This document shows positions 10,555 through 21,600 of a stretch of 64,000 nucleotides of DNA, in pieces. The translations under genes were made by a program, and so were the position numbers. This stretch comes from Membranipora membranacea (lineage: Eukaryota; Bryozoa; Gymnolaemata; Cheilostomatida; Membraniporidae): NCBI GenBank assembly GCA_914767715.1, contig OU612074.1:14866062-14930061 (forward strand), read 5' to 3'. The first letter of the stretch is position 1; every line of letters begins with the position of its first letter. The notes below the pieces were generated by a model that did no database searches, was not told the DNA's origin, and saw only the letters and a program-made list of their open reading frames with translations.

Positions 10555-11910
10555 ATGGATACTTGGCTTTTGAAGATGGATGCACCAACCCACAGGAATC
10601 CTTGTGCAAAGAAAACCCCATCTATAGAACCTGCAACATACGATGGTAACCCAGAAACTTTCCATAAATGGCTGACATCCTTCTGCCTACTGATCGAAAG
10701 TGAGATTTCTGATCCGATCGAGCGCCTGTTGTATTTGGAGCGATACACTACAGGGGAAGCCCAAGACGCTATAAAAGGTTACTTCATAGCCTGCACTTCG
10801 AAATGCTATGAAGCAGCTATCTCGGAACTAAAGGAACAATTTGGAAATCCTTATCTGTTGGTTAACTGTTATCGCCAAAGGCTTATTGACTGGGAATATA
10901 TTCAAAAGAATGATGGTCCGGCTTTGAGGCAATTTGTTCGCTTCCTGCTTACTATTCATATGGTTATGGAAAAGGTCCATAAGAGCATTCTGAATTTGGA
11001 CTGCCCCTTCTTCATGCTAGAAAAGATCATTGTGAAACTTCCATGGTGCATTCGTTATGAATGGGCAGAGAAGATTGTTGAATATCAGGAGAAATACGGA
11101 GAAGACAAACAACCCAGTTTCCTTGAACTACACAGTTTCCTCAAACTAAAGGCATATACCTTGTGTCATCCAATAAATGACATTCTCAATACACTGATAC
11201 CTACACCTACACAACAGCCTGAATCACCACAGTCTCAATCACCACAGTCTCAATCACCACCGTCTCAATCACCACAGTTTCAATCACCACAGTCTCAATC
11301 ACCTCAGTCTCAATCATCACTAGATAGTAGTGATGATAGCGAATGCACATATTGTTCATTGGAGTCACATAATATACAGATGTGTGACAACTTTCAAGGC
11401 CTATCAACCAAAGAACAGAAACATTATATAACCACAAGAGGACTTTGCTTCAGCTGTCTTGAGCATGGGCACTTATCAAAGGACTGCGAAGCACCATCAA
11501 AATGTTCAATCTGCCATAAACGCCACCCATCAAGCTTACATAGAAAGGTACCATATTATCAGTCCAAAAGGTCTGAGAAATCGATTGTCAAAGCCGCTCT
11601 ACAAGCTGGCAACACACAAACAGAAGTCAAATATGAGAGTCCAATACAACCAGAGTCCCCAATCCAGGATAAACATAGAAACCATAATTCAAACAGTCAG
11701 CACTCCAATAGTGATCAACTGCAATACATAAGCGATAGAATATATGCGGGAAAACAACAATTGTATATCCAGACGTTCCCGCCCTCATATGATATTTCGT
11801 CTCGTCAGTTCCCTTTCATACATAGATATTATGGAAACCACTACCGTGCTTTGGCGGGGAGTGTAACGGCAGGAATGCACCCTGCAGTAGGCTTTATGCA
11901 AAGCTATTAA
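10555..11910 (+). CDS. gag: BEL-type Gag polyprotein (gag-only element)
   Basis: 451 codons from ATG 10555, only 14 bases after the putative priming site. The first half is a BEL-type Gag domain, recognisable by local similarity to element 1 Gag (the motifs YTTGEAQDAIKGY and YTSGEAAEAVRGY correspond). A low-complexity stretch of QSP repeats (about residues 221-258, coded by an 18-bp tandem repeat at about 11218-11320) precedes three zinc-knuckle-like motifs starting at C264, C298 and C317. It probably packages its own RNA, or that of a partner, into virus-like particles. Unusually, the frame reads through the purine tract and ends 49 bases inside the 3' LTR, so no pol region follows. Confidence 0.9.
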   Translation: MDTWLLKMDAPTHRNPCAKKTPSIEPATYDGNPETFHKWLTSFCLLIESEISDPIERLLYLERYTTGEAQDAIKGYFIACTSKCYEAAISELKEQFGNPYLLVNCYRQRLIDWEYIQKNDGPALRQFVRFLLTIHMVMEKVHKSILNLDCPFFMLEKIIVKLPWCIRYEWAEKIVEYQEKYGEDKQPSFLELHSFLKLKAYTLCHPINDILNTLIPTPTQQPESPQSQSPQSQSPPSQSPQFQSPQSQSPQSQSSLDSSDDSECTYCSLESHNIQMCDNFQGLSTKEQKHYITTRGLCFSCLEHGHLSKDCEAPSKCSICHKRHPSSLHRKVPYYQSKRSEKSIVKAALQAGNTQTEVKYESPIQPESPIQDKHRNHNSNSQHSNSDQLQYISDRIYAGKQQLYIQTFPPSYDISSRQFPFIHRYYGNHYRALAGSVTAGMHPAVGFMQSY

Positions 11911-12353
11911 TTTGTAAGCTACGAAGCTACGCTCATTATCATATTTTCTATTGTTAGCGCTTAGACCCAAAATATAGGGAATTCACTCTAGAAAGTGAGT
12001 CAGAGAGACATAGATGCATTGTTGTATTCATAGATATTATTTGTTGTAATCATATATACAGATACAAATCATACGCATACCAGATACATTTGCTGCCGAG
12101 AAATCATAGGAGCCAATAGGTAATTATTAATTACGTGACATTGCTATATATTGGTGTAGAGATTACTTTCCATACATTTCCTTGATGTTATCATGATGGT
12201 ATCTGATACATTATTTGATGTTAAGCATATTAATGCTATTTTTCTTTCTTTGTGTAATATGTTCACACTATTTTCTTGCAGTTTTACATCTCAACGGAAA
12301 AAACCCCAATGTGTTAGTAAACTCCAAACTTCTTCGATATCTCGGCCGCTACA
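11862..12353 (+). repeat. 3' LTR of element 2
   Basis: 492 bp, identical by eye to 10041-10532. It is preceded by the purine-rich GGCGGGGAG and followed by ATTAC at 12354-12358. Confidence 0.95.
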
Positions 12354-12358
12354 ATTAC
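12354..12358. repeat. Right copy of the target-site duplication of the fused pair
   Basis: ATTAC here equals ATTAC at 2071-2075. BEL/Pao integrases typically duplicate about 5 bp. Neither element has matching 5-bp flanks by itself; only the pair as a unit does. Confidence 0.75.
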
Positions 12359-12597
12359 TGTTTGCTGTTTTGTAAACAAGACTATTTCCCAGGCTATATT
12401 GTTCATGTTGGTAGGGACAGCCAATCAGATAACTGTCAGATTAGCCCCTGTGCTGAGTATTTTAGCTGTATAATGTTATGATACTATTTCCGTTCCATGA
12501 GAAGAATTTAGTTCAGTGGTTAAGAACTAAACTGGCATATGTGTGCTTATGGTCTCAAATCAAACATGAAACTTACTCTCCAAACAGTGATACTACA

Positions 12598-12809
12598 CAG
12601 GGCCGTAGTCTAGATAATATGGTAGGGGAGGCAAAAGTTTGAGGCGAATCCAAAGCACCATCAATAAGCTCTTCTCTATGTTACGCAAATCGAAATCTCA
12701 GAGGAGCTGATTCTGAGATGGATTATTCAATTATAGTAGTTTTAGGCCACTGCATTTAGCTTTCTACGGGAGGCAGTGCCTCCCTCCCCTTCCTAGAACC
12801 AGGGGCCTG
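12598..12809 (+). mobile_element. hAT-like MITE, copy 1
   Basis: A 212-bp element with an imperfect terminal repeat (CAGGGCCGTAGT at the left; a diverged counterpart around CAGGGGCCTG at the right) and the internal motif GGTAGGGGAGGCAAAA. Two other copies lie at 17556-17792 (inverted) and 25948-26170. CAGGG ends are typical of hAT transposons. The 8-bp flanks match only in part, so the duplication is decayed or misplaced. No coding capacity. Confidence 0.6.
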
Positions 12810-12884
12810 CTACTCTATACAGCATACTAAGAGGAAAAAGATTTTGCAGACATTACATAAACGTGATATCAATTTACTTTAATT

Positions 12885-12945
12885 TTCTTAATTTACTTTA
12901 ATTATAAACTTATAGAAAACCTTAATAAAAAATAATAAAAATGAA
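12885..12945 (+). repeat. 3' end remnant of a non-LTR retrotransposon
   Basis: The stretch TTTAATTATAAA...TAGAAAACCT(T)AATAAA matches the terminal bases of the non-LTR element at 61369-63602 (near 63556-63600). It is a short, 5'-truncated copy consisting of the tail only. Confidence 0.5.
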
Positions 12946-13081
12946 AAAACATAAATCATCAAAACTTGAGCCCAGATTCCCTGGTATAGGGATTTTATTT
13001 TAATCATAGTTAATGATAACACCAAATGTGTTTGAAACAAGCCATTCGAATGGCAAGTTTTCTTATGCCTCTTTTATTACA

Positions 13082-13393
13082 GTGATTGTGAAGGAATCAA
13101 GTTTTTGATATCATTCTAGAGTTCTCAGACTTATTTAGAAAACTGCTATAAGGTGGCTATAGTGGCCCAGTTTCAACTGATTTTCACTCAAAGTTGAGAT
13201 TGAAAGGTACTAAAAATGTACTATTTTGTAAAGACTATCAATAAAATAGTACCTTTTTAGTACCTTCACATCTCAACTTTGAGTGAAAATGAGTTGGAAC
13301 TGGGCCATATGTTTTTGATGAAGCTTTTAGCAGTTTTCTATATTAGACTGAGAACTCTAGAATGATACAAAAAACCTGATTCTTCACAATGAC
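13082..13393. repeat. Foldback (long inverted repeat) in the 3' UTR of the sulfotransferase gene
   Basis: Two arms of about 145 bp, roughly 85-90% complementary by eye, around a loop of about 12 bases near 13237. The outer ends pair GTGATTGTGAAGG with TTCTTCACAATGAC. The right end stops 2 bases from the stop codon of the minus-strand gene (13397-13395). An AATAAA on the minus strand at 13078-13073 follows the left end. The transcript 3' UTR would therefore be almost entirely one hairpin. It could be a foldback MITE. Confidence 0.85.
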
Positions 13394-13394
13394 G

Positions 13395-14304
13395 TTAATG
13401 TAGATCTAGAACCTTGTTGAATTTAGTGAAGTAGAGGTTTTTCACATATGAAATGCTTTCCTCTACTCTCTCAGATGTCATTGACCTAAGTTTGTCCTTG
13501 CTATCCGCTATAATGGGTACACGCTTTCTTCTCATCGCCTCGGTTTTCTGTAAGTTTTCTCGAAAACAGTAGTTCCATTTTAACCTGAAATAACAATGAA
13601 TAATATCTAAAAGAGTCATTTTATTAAATTGTACTTTTTATTCAAGTAATTATTATTATTAATTATTATTATTTATTGTTGTTAATTATAATTATTATTA
13701 TTTTTAATTATCTATTAATTCATTATTTATTTATTAAATATTATTAAATAAATCGACATGAAGCCCTAGTAAGTGTGCTTAGGTAGCTCCTGAGCAATAT
13801 ATCTTTCCTTTATTTATCTATGTTTTCAAGAGCGCATTACATTTGTGTTTGTCTGCCCATGGGGAGACGAAGGACAACTCTGGCATGCTAAGGAAACCAG
13901 CTTTCATTGCAGGGAGAACCAGTCACCTCTCTCCCTCTGTATTGTTATTTATGATGACAGCGCATGATTGTGTCATCGAGATGAAAATTCTGTTGACTTG
14001 TTTGATATTCGCTTCTCTCTGACACACTGTGAATTGCAGGTTTACACTGTCCCACATTCCAGAACAAAAAAAGGAACGCCAATTACCCTTAACCATATCA
14101 TCAAAAATAGAACAGGATAAGCTCACCTGTCTTCGTTAGCCTCGCTATCGTATCCAAAGAATTTGACCATCGGCAAGAATGAGTTAATGTCCTTCACCAA
14201 GTCGTCATATAGAACAAACATTAGCTCTCCTGTATAGTCAACTAACCAGTATTTGTGGTGCTGGGACCAATTCACCAGATAGTTGCCAAGAAACACATCA
14301 AATG
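13395..14304 (-). CDS. Sulfotransferase-like protein, last two exons
   Basis: Two exons on the minus strand: 14304-14127 (acceptor TTTCTTCCAG, donor GTGAGC) and 13584-13395 (acceptor TTATTTCAG, stop TAA). The junction phase is consistent, with AG of one exon plus G of the next giving Arg. They encode about 122 C-terminal residues. The first exon has W-x-L-V-D-Y-x-G-E-L-M-F-V-L-Y-D-D-L-V-K-D followed by F-x-P-M-V-K-F-F-G-Y, the pattern of the sulfotransferase fold where the conserved YEDL-like segment precedes the FLG helix. The second carries a basic stretch and the C-terminal helix. Family members transfer sulfate from PAPS to carbohydrates or small molecules, usually in the Golgi or cytosol. 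Upstream exons with the PAPS loop were not found, so substrate and subfamily are open. A foldback follows the stop directly. Confidence 0.65.
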
Positions 14305-14517
14305 CTGGAAGAAATACAATAGTAATATAAAGCTATATAAGGTGAGTACCCAATTACAGTTTGGTGGTATTGGGGGAGTTTCTTATTATTTTGGTTACGG
14401 GGTGATTTTCACCTTAACCAGGCAAGTATGGATTGGTACCATAAATACTGGAGGACTACTGCTTGTTTACGGCCTACAGGGCAAGTTACCAAGGCTACCT
14501 ACACTCACTATGGAGAT

Positions 14518-14588
14518 CAGGGATAGCTCAGTGCTAGAGGCGCCTGACTTAGCATCAAAAGGTCCTGGGTTCAAGCCCTACCAGGTGC
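14518..14588 (+). repeat. tRNA-like sequence (SINE head or tRNA pseudogene)
   Basis: A box A-like TAGCTCAGTGCTAGAGGC and a box B-like GGTTCAAGCCC are spaced about as in a tRNA. The acceptor arms do not pair, so this is not a functional tRNA gene. It is probably a SINE head. Confidence 0.5.
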
Positions 14589-16489
14589 ACTATTTGCCCA
14601 GTACTGATATGTCTGTCGCGGACAATTTACCCTAGCTGACCTGGAACAATTAATGGAGGCGGACTGGCACATTCCCAAAATATTCAGAATATGAAGCGGA
14701 AACTACTCGGTACGGAATGAAACCTGACTATCACAAACTTCTCAGCGCCTCGCAGGCTCACTGACCAACAGTTGTCATGTTAGGCGGTCATTAGGAGACC
14801 CAGTGTCAAGCTGCATAAGTGGGAAAAACACTACCTTGAAATTATTTTAATTTTGCCCATTAAAATTGTGTCAAAGAAAATAACTCTAAAATTTCACATC
14901 CAATTCCTAAAAATGCATGAAATTTGAGAGTTTGGCTTGAGAAAACTCATACAAAATAGTTATCACAATCAAAACTATTAAAAATTCAAGACTATATTTT
15001 ACATCAACCCAACCCCACAATGACTCACATGGACGCCTCCTCAATAATGTTACTATACTTTAAAGTCTATTTGTAATATTCTCTTGATACTTTTTCTGTT
15101 ATTTTCTTTTGATATATATATATTATGAACTTTTATTTATATATAATGGCATAGTCCTATTTGTCGCCTGTGTGACTTTGATCGGCTCAAAGTAAAGTAT
15201 AAAGTTGCAAAAAATATGTCTGTTAAAAGAGTATGAATGAGACATTCACTAACGATAGCATCAACCTGCAGGAATGGATCTTAGTATGTGTACTATCAGT
15301 TTAATATGAATGTTTAATCGAGATTGTAAGGCGCAATTACTGAAGTTCTATTATTTTATCATTTTGGATACCATTAGTGCTAAATAATGTATATCTTACA
15401 TTTATGGTGTGGGGTAAAAAGCGCTGTCAAAGATCATAATATTAATTCCGCGCACAGCAACACACTGGTTGTTCGCAAGCATTGTATGTAATCTTGTGTC
15501 CGAGTTGAATTTGTTTCTTATTGGGATTCCTGCATTGTGTTGCAAATTGTTGTCTAAGCTTTTTTGAGCAAAGCCAGCAATCATAGAAATCCAGTCGCAT
15601 CATTTTATAGACAATGTGAACTAGAGTTATTTAAATATGGATCAAATTTATTTTGATTATGTTCTGTGTAGCCATACCAATCGCATCTGCATCCGATGTC
15701 TGGAGCAAGCTGTGCCAAGGATCCCTATAACAGTTCAGTTTTATCTTGTATCCAAAAGATTGGTCTTCAACTTACATCATGCAGTCTTTCATTAAAAATC
15801 CTAAAAATCTCTATAAGCAAGAAGAGCTAGGGTTTTGAGCAAGGAGATAGTGAGAGCTTGACTCTAGACGACTTCCCATTTGAAAGAGTCCTCCCCCAGG
15901 CTAGTCTCTACGGTTATCAGGTAGACTGAATGGGTGGCTGTTCTGAAATAAGGAAGATAAAGGACAATAAAATATAGGTCTTCTTAGGGGAAAGGCAGTT
16001 TTTTACGCATCATGATTTTATCCCTCAATAATATTGTTTAAACCCAATCCACGGTAAGATGTCAGCTTTTCTTATGTACTATTTGTTTGTTTTTTTTTCC
16101 TATGCTCTATGTTAACAGCAGTATACTGAACAACAGATTTTGTAAAATACTTCTATGTGCGTGACAAATAAACCAATAAATGAAAAAATAAATAAACCAA
16201 TCAATCAATCAATTATTGTTTTGTATATAGAATATAGATATTTCACACCTAGAGAAAACATTCCTAGATGTGAGATCAATCACAGTTTTCTCCCAATGCA
16301 TATTCTAAAATTATGTATTTAAAACCAATATTGTCTCAAATTAAAGTGAAAAAACACAACCAGTCATTGGTGAGGTTAAAATTATTTGATATTAATACAA
16401 TTCATCCTCAAGTCTTGAAGGGAATGGTCAATATGGTCGTTGATTCAAATCACACTACAGTTCATGAACTTACTAGGGTTTGGTTGGCC

Positions 16490-16930
16490 CTCAAGTGTGC
16501 TCCGACCTGCCTGCAACAGAGCGCAGATATTGCAGCCTCGCCACTAAGGCACTAAAATTTCGCCGCCCATGCTTTGGGATGTGGCGTGTGATCAGACATC
16601 TGATTCTAAAATTTTAATCAACACATTCGGCGGTGGTCTATAATGGAATGCTGTTAACTGCGACCAGACTACAATTAAGCACCTTGGTGACTCATCAGTA
16701 ATATGTAAATTTCAGAATTTTTCGGACAGCAATCCATGTCCATCTATAACCCCAGCGTTAACGATTATGCCTATAATTATGAGGTAGCTCAGTTGGTGAG
16801 AACACCGCCTGCTCTCTAACGCGAAAGTGTTGGAGGTCTCAGGTTCGAATCCCGCTGCAGTCTTCTAACTACTGTGCTCCGACCTGTCTGCAAACTGAGA
16901 GAAACTTGGCGCTGAATATGGCGGCCGCGC
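16490..16930 (+). repeat. tRNA-derived SINE copies
   Basis: A tRNA-like head at about 16780-16865 (GGTAGCTCAGTTGGTGAG as box A, GGTTCGAATCCCG as box B) is followed by a body containing TGCTCCGACCTGTCTGCAA. The same body motif with one change occurs near 16499-16520 without a good head, implying two copies of one family side by side. Confidence 0.55.
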
Positions 16931-17555
16931 CCTTATGTCACCCGTATTTCTCAGTCTTCGGACAGAGACTAACTTGCAATTTTAACCCACTTTAAAATCA
17001 TCGTTGCTGTTGAGTCTTTTCATAAGGTGTCAGAGGACAACATTAGTGCACTCAATATTAAGTTATCAACTTTCTGAATTAAAATAAGATGAGATAAGAT
17101 TTTATTGAAACTCTCGCAGAAACCATCGCAGAAATTCCTATTCATTTTAGCATTTCTCTATCTGCTGTCTTTGGATTAATTTAAGGTATAATCTCAGGTA
17201 CACAAAGAATTCACCAGATGAAATTTTGTTGCACATGTTGCTTGTGCATGACAGTAGCTTTTTAAGCGTCATAAATTCCTCTATCTAGTAGAAATTGAAG
17301 TTCAATGCTGCAATTTGCAAACAAAACGGAATTGTGTATAACCTGCAGATATATATCAATTATCAATTAGTGTTTGAATCCTTGTCAAACTTGTTGTCCT
17401 TAGAATGTACCAAATATGATTAGGCAATCACTACTAATTACAGGTATCAAGTCATCATAAGTAGTACTTAATTTAGGGTAAATATAATTATTATTCACCT
17501 CTTTATTGCAGGTAACTCCAGCTTTGTTTTGAAAACATTCAATTACTATGCACTT

Positions 17556-17792
17556 CAGGGTCGTAGTTTGACGGGAGGCAGGGAGTCACTGCCTCCCCTA
17601 GAAAGTTGAATAAGGTAGCCTAACAATAAATTAATTGAATACTCCATGGCATAAACAGCTCCTTTGGGATTTCCTTGTGCTATTGATGTATCCCAAATTG
17701 CTTTGGGAAGGGTGCAGCAACTTTCCTAGTGAAGGTTTGGACCTACCTCAGATTTTTGCCTCCCCTACCATTTTTCCTGCACTACAGCCCTG
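17556..17792 (-). mobile_element. hAT-like MITE, copy 2
   Basis: 237 bp, bounded by CAGGGTCGTAGT and ACTACAGCCCTG, which are inverted copies with one mismatch. It is inverted relative to the copies at 12598 and 25948: the TTTTTGCCTCCCCTACC motif lies at its right end. No coding capacity. Confidence 0.7.
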
Positions 17793-18603
17793 AACTTTAT
17801 ACTTGAAGAGTATACAAGCTTATTCACTATATTAGAGCAAAAAAGTTTATTTGCTAAATTCGAGCACCAAGCTACCATCTTAGTCATTCCTTTTCTTCTG
17901 TCGGACTTTATATACCAACCTCAAAGTTCAGTGAGTCACATTTCATACAATAAATTCTTGTTCGTTAATTTTTATTTCACCTGTTTTGTAAGCCTAGAAG
18001 TACGTCAATTTCACTTATCGACAATCAAGGTTTGAAGCACTTTGCACCGTGGCTGTGTAGCAAGCAAACCAACACTGATCATCTGATATACTATTGCATG
18101 AATATCTCTGATAGATAGAGAGTAGGGCTGTGAAAAAAAATCGCGTTATCTAAAGAAATCACTCAGTAGTAGTACCATCACAAGGAATCTGGTGTGAGGA
18201 CCCGTGCTCAATTTCATTGATTAGGGGTGTGTACATATAAGGTACTGCTACTAAATTGACTCTAATGATCAGAGATACACATGTCATTAGTGTAATCTCG
18301 ATGTCAGTGTGAAGCAAACCTTGGGTATTTTTAGGACATAAATGACGCCACAGACAAGCTCTGCGCTTCTATATTTTTTAGTTTTTGTTTCACTTCAGGT
18401 GTCCTGCTGCTAAGTTGTAATCATCAGTAACGGCATAGTCGTTGGACTTCCGTCTTTCAGCCAGAATCCATCAACTTGGCTAACACCTTCCACTTGCTAG
18501 GTTGCACACACGGAGTAATTCCATAAATGAGACTATCTGTGGACTAGGAGGCGGAGAAAAAAAACTTTAAAAAAAGACATAACATAAACTGATCCAGATA
18601 GTT

Positions 18604-21600
18604 ATGACCTTGTCACGGCGTAGGTCGTCCCGTAGACATTTCAAAGAAACGAGGTTGATAAAAGGACTCATGTTCATTGTCATGTGTCTGCTCGCTGTGT
18701 TAACGATGTTGATGCTACTCACTAAAGACCAGAAGGATCATCCAAGTTCAGGAAAACAACCTTTTGACACTGAAGGCTATACAAATGAGGTGAGGTTTGC
18801 TTGGAGAAGTCTTTTTGCTCCAACGAGTATTTCAATTTCTGAATTTCAAATTCTTGAAAAGCTTTTTCTTTTTTTACAAAATATTTACAAAATCTGGTGT
18901 CATGTTTAATCTAACACTTAATACTTTCTATACCTCACTGAGGGCTTCGTAGAATCTCATGGACACTTTCAAGCCATTACAGATATCTTTGTGCCTCTTG
19001 ACTAGCATCACATCATTGTCTAACGTTACGAAACAAACAGCTAAACTCAAACACTATGTTTCCAGATATCGATTTGATATGAAATTAAAATTGAGATAAT
19101 CAAAGTTGTTTCCCCAGCTAATCAGCTTCAAAAGAAGCCGAAATTTGACCCTCTTGGACCACTACAAGCTGTGTTATGAGGTATTGAAGTCGACCCTTTC
19201 AATATTTGCTTGTTATATCGGAAAGCCTGGGTGTGAGGTCACATTCTTGTATATGAAACTGTTAAAGTGAAACCAACTTTTTCCCACCACAAAAAATGCG
19301 TTAATCTCCTTCAACTTTTTTGCTTTGGGTTAATCTTTATTTTTGCAAGAGCTATGTTGGATTTCAACCCGTTTCATCCGATCTCGACGAAGTTACACGA
19401 GTTCAAAGCTTCAAATGGTAGACAAATACGCAAAATGTATGCCTATGACATCACAACCCCCTGCGCAAGGTTTGCGAGCGAGCGTCAGCGAGGCCTTACT
19501 TTGATAAGTCATAACTTCAGTCGTGATTGACTAATTGAGCTGTTCCTGGGCTCATTTTGAAGCTTATAAGCTGGAGCAGTTTCTCTGATTATTTAAATAT
19601 TTATCTCATGTATGTTCAAGCTTGAACGATATATGGGAATAGCATGACCCGACAGTCATTTTTTGATGCGATAATAGATACCGTTTTGAATCCATCAAAT
19701 CCAATAAGGCGTCCCATGGCTGAATTGTTAGCGCCCTTGTTCACAATGAGTTCAAGGTACATTGACACGGGAGGCCGAGGTTCAAGTCCCGGCCGCAGCA
19801 GATGTTTTTAATGTTTTTTCATCATTGAAATCGAAATTGGAGTGGAACCAATCAAAATTGGAAATTCGCCATTTCACCATTCGATATTGGAGTGGACCAC
19901 ACATTCAAGGCATGTAACCATAGTGAATAACCGCCCTAATTCAACTCTATACTACATATTCAAACTTCAACAATGATGCACAATAAATAATACTAACGAT
20001 GTATGCTAGAATTTAAGATACAGGTTTTTTTTCAGGATCAGAAGGATGTTGAAAGGATACCTATAAAAACAAATGAATTATTACAGGAAAACAAAGCTAT
20101 ACCTAACAAAGTACAAGGTGAAGTCCGCAGGGCCAAGAGGGCCATTAGGGACTATTCTACCACAGGTGAGGCTAACTATCGCCTATTGAAATCAATATGT
20201 AGACTAAGGATTCTGTGTGCTGTTGTCATTGTTGTTGTTGTATTTAATGTTGTCGTTGGCTTGTCCCCACTTGTTAACATGTCATTTACATCACTCTTTT
20301 TGTATTGCTCCTAAGTTTCGTTGGGAAGATGATGACAGCTTTATGAATTTTCCCTACTACCAGTGACAGGTTTTTGATCTTTCCTATTGAGAATAAATTA
20401 TGAGAATTGTGACTAAGACAGAAGACTAAGTTTTCTGTCTGACATCTGGGATCACCAACAGATGGATGTTACAGGACAAGCATACAGATATTATGTTTAT
20501 TTGTTTGAAGAGGTTTTCTAGAAAGTATACAGATAACTTCGCTTCTCGGCCTATTGGCTAAAATCAAAGTGTCACTGCCAATGGCCGATTAGTGCCAGTT
20601 CAGTTTTGGCAGCTCGCTGTACACTTATGATTAGGAGGTCCTCTATGGCCTCACCTCTAGGATGCATTCTAGTTTTCTAGGATGTATCACATTCTCAGTA
20701 TGAGGAGTAGGGCACCTTGCGTTCCTCTTTAGGGGCAGCCCAATCTTCTGTTTCTTAGCGAACAGCAAGTATACAGATAACAATAAAGCTGTCAAACTTT
20801 ATTTTTGAGGGAGAGGAGGGCGTTGAAGCCAAGCCTAAAATGCAATTCAATTATAAATGTTGGCCTTTAAATTATTTCAGTCCAGTCTGAATAAAAAAAT
20901 TATGAAACGACATATAATCAAAATATCCTCGAATCAACATGTTTGGAAATACATGCTACCATTGGCCTTTGATATCTTACAATATGTGGCAAATGCGTTA
21001 CGAGTAAATATTTCACAAACCCTTGACTAATAATACCGAATTTTTTTTTTCCTTCAACCAGTATGCGAGTCATCGCTTGGTGGTGTATGCAGGCGAAATG
21101 ACCTTACTTGTGAAGGGAAGTTTGTTGGTGGTGCAGCGTGTTCTCTAGGACTAGGTGGTGGATCTCCATCTAAACCTAAAGTATATCATGAGTGCTGTGT
21201 AGGTGAGTCAAAGCTTACTAAGTGCACCGCTCTGGGTTCAAACTGGATATTCGGTGCAATCTTGGCAGCTTCAAACTGGTTGAACTGGTGCAATCTTTGC
21301 AGTTTAAGATGTTTGAGTGCGACACAGACTAATTAATAAAAGGTTCTGGTCCCCACTAGTGAGGTACAACATAATTTAATCATAATTTAAGTTATTCATT
21401 GAGATTCAATCGCAAAGGTACTAAATATGGGGAATAAATGGTGAAGTTCAGATACAGCAAATATTAACACACCCTTTTGACTTTACATAAACTCTATCCT
21501 TTGTCAAATTATGACTTGAACTTTGTGTTTGGCGTTATGCAAAGGTGGCGAAAATATTAGCCGTATTCGCGAGTCTACTGTCATTGCAATATGCAAGCTA

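Larger units (their letters stand above)
10041..12353 (+). mobile_element. Gag-only BEL-type LTR retrotransposon (non-autonomous), element 2
   Basis: A 2313-bp element with 492-bp LTRs (10041-10532 and 11862-12353) that look identical. Its only coding capacity is a 451-aa Gag. It has no protease, RT, RNase H or integrase, and no room for them, because the gag frame runs into the 3' LTR. The LTR sequence differs from element 1, but the 8 bases inside the 5' LTR (GTAAAACT) and the matching AGTTTTAC in the LTR are shared. It therefore probably depends on element 1 or a relative for enzymes. Its left neighbour is element 1 and its right flank is ATTAC. The layout recalls plant TR-GAG elements. 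Confidence 0.9.
14305..18603. other. Upstream region of the sulfotransferase exons; repeats only
   Basis: The missing 5' exons of the minus-strand sulfotransferase gene should lie here, but I could not identify them. A minus-strand open stretch at 15402-15584 (about 60 codons) has no clear homology. The rest holds tRNA-like repeats, a MITE and AT-rich simple sequence, for example an ATCA-type repeat at about 16190-16215. Confidence 0.4.

Noticed and set aside
10041-12358. Element 2 as an ordinary independent insertion
   Set aside because: Its own flanks (TGACA and ATTAC) do not match, whereas the outer flanks of the pair do.
15402-15584. Upstream sulfotransferase exon
   Set aside because: No PAPS-loop or other family motif and no clean splice sites in the right phase.
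16780-16865. Functional tRNA gene (also 14518, 19712, 22340 and 42096)
   Set aside because: Boxes A and B are present but acceptor arms do not pair, and the sequences continue into repeat bodies.
20538-20766. Functional U2 snRNA gene
   Set aside because: Only the first 30 or so bases match U2; the branch-point pairing segment is missing and a target duplication flanks it.
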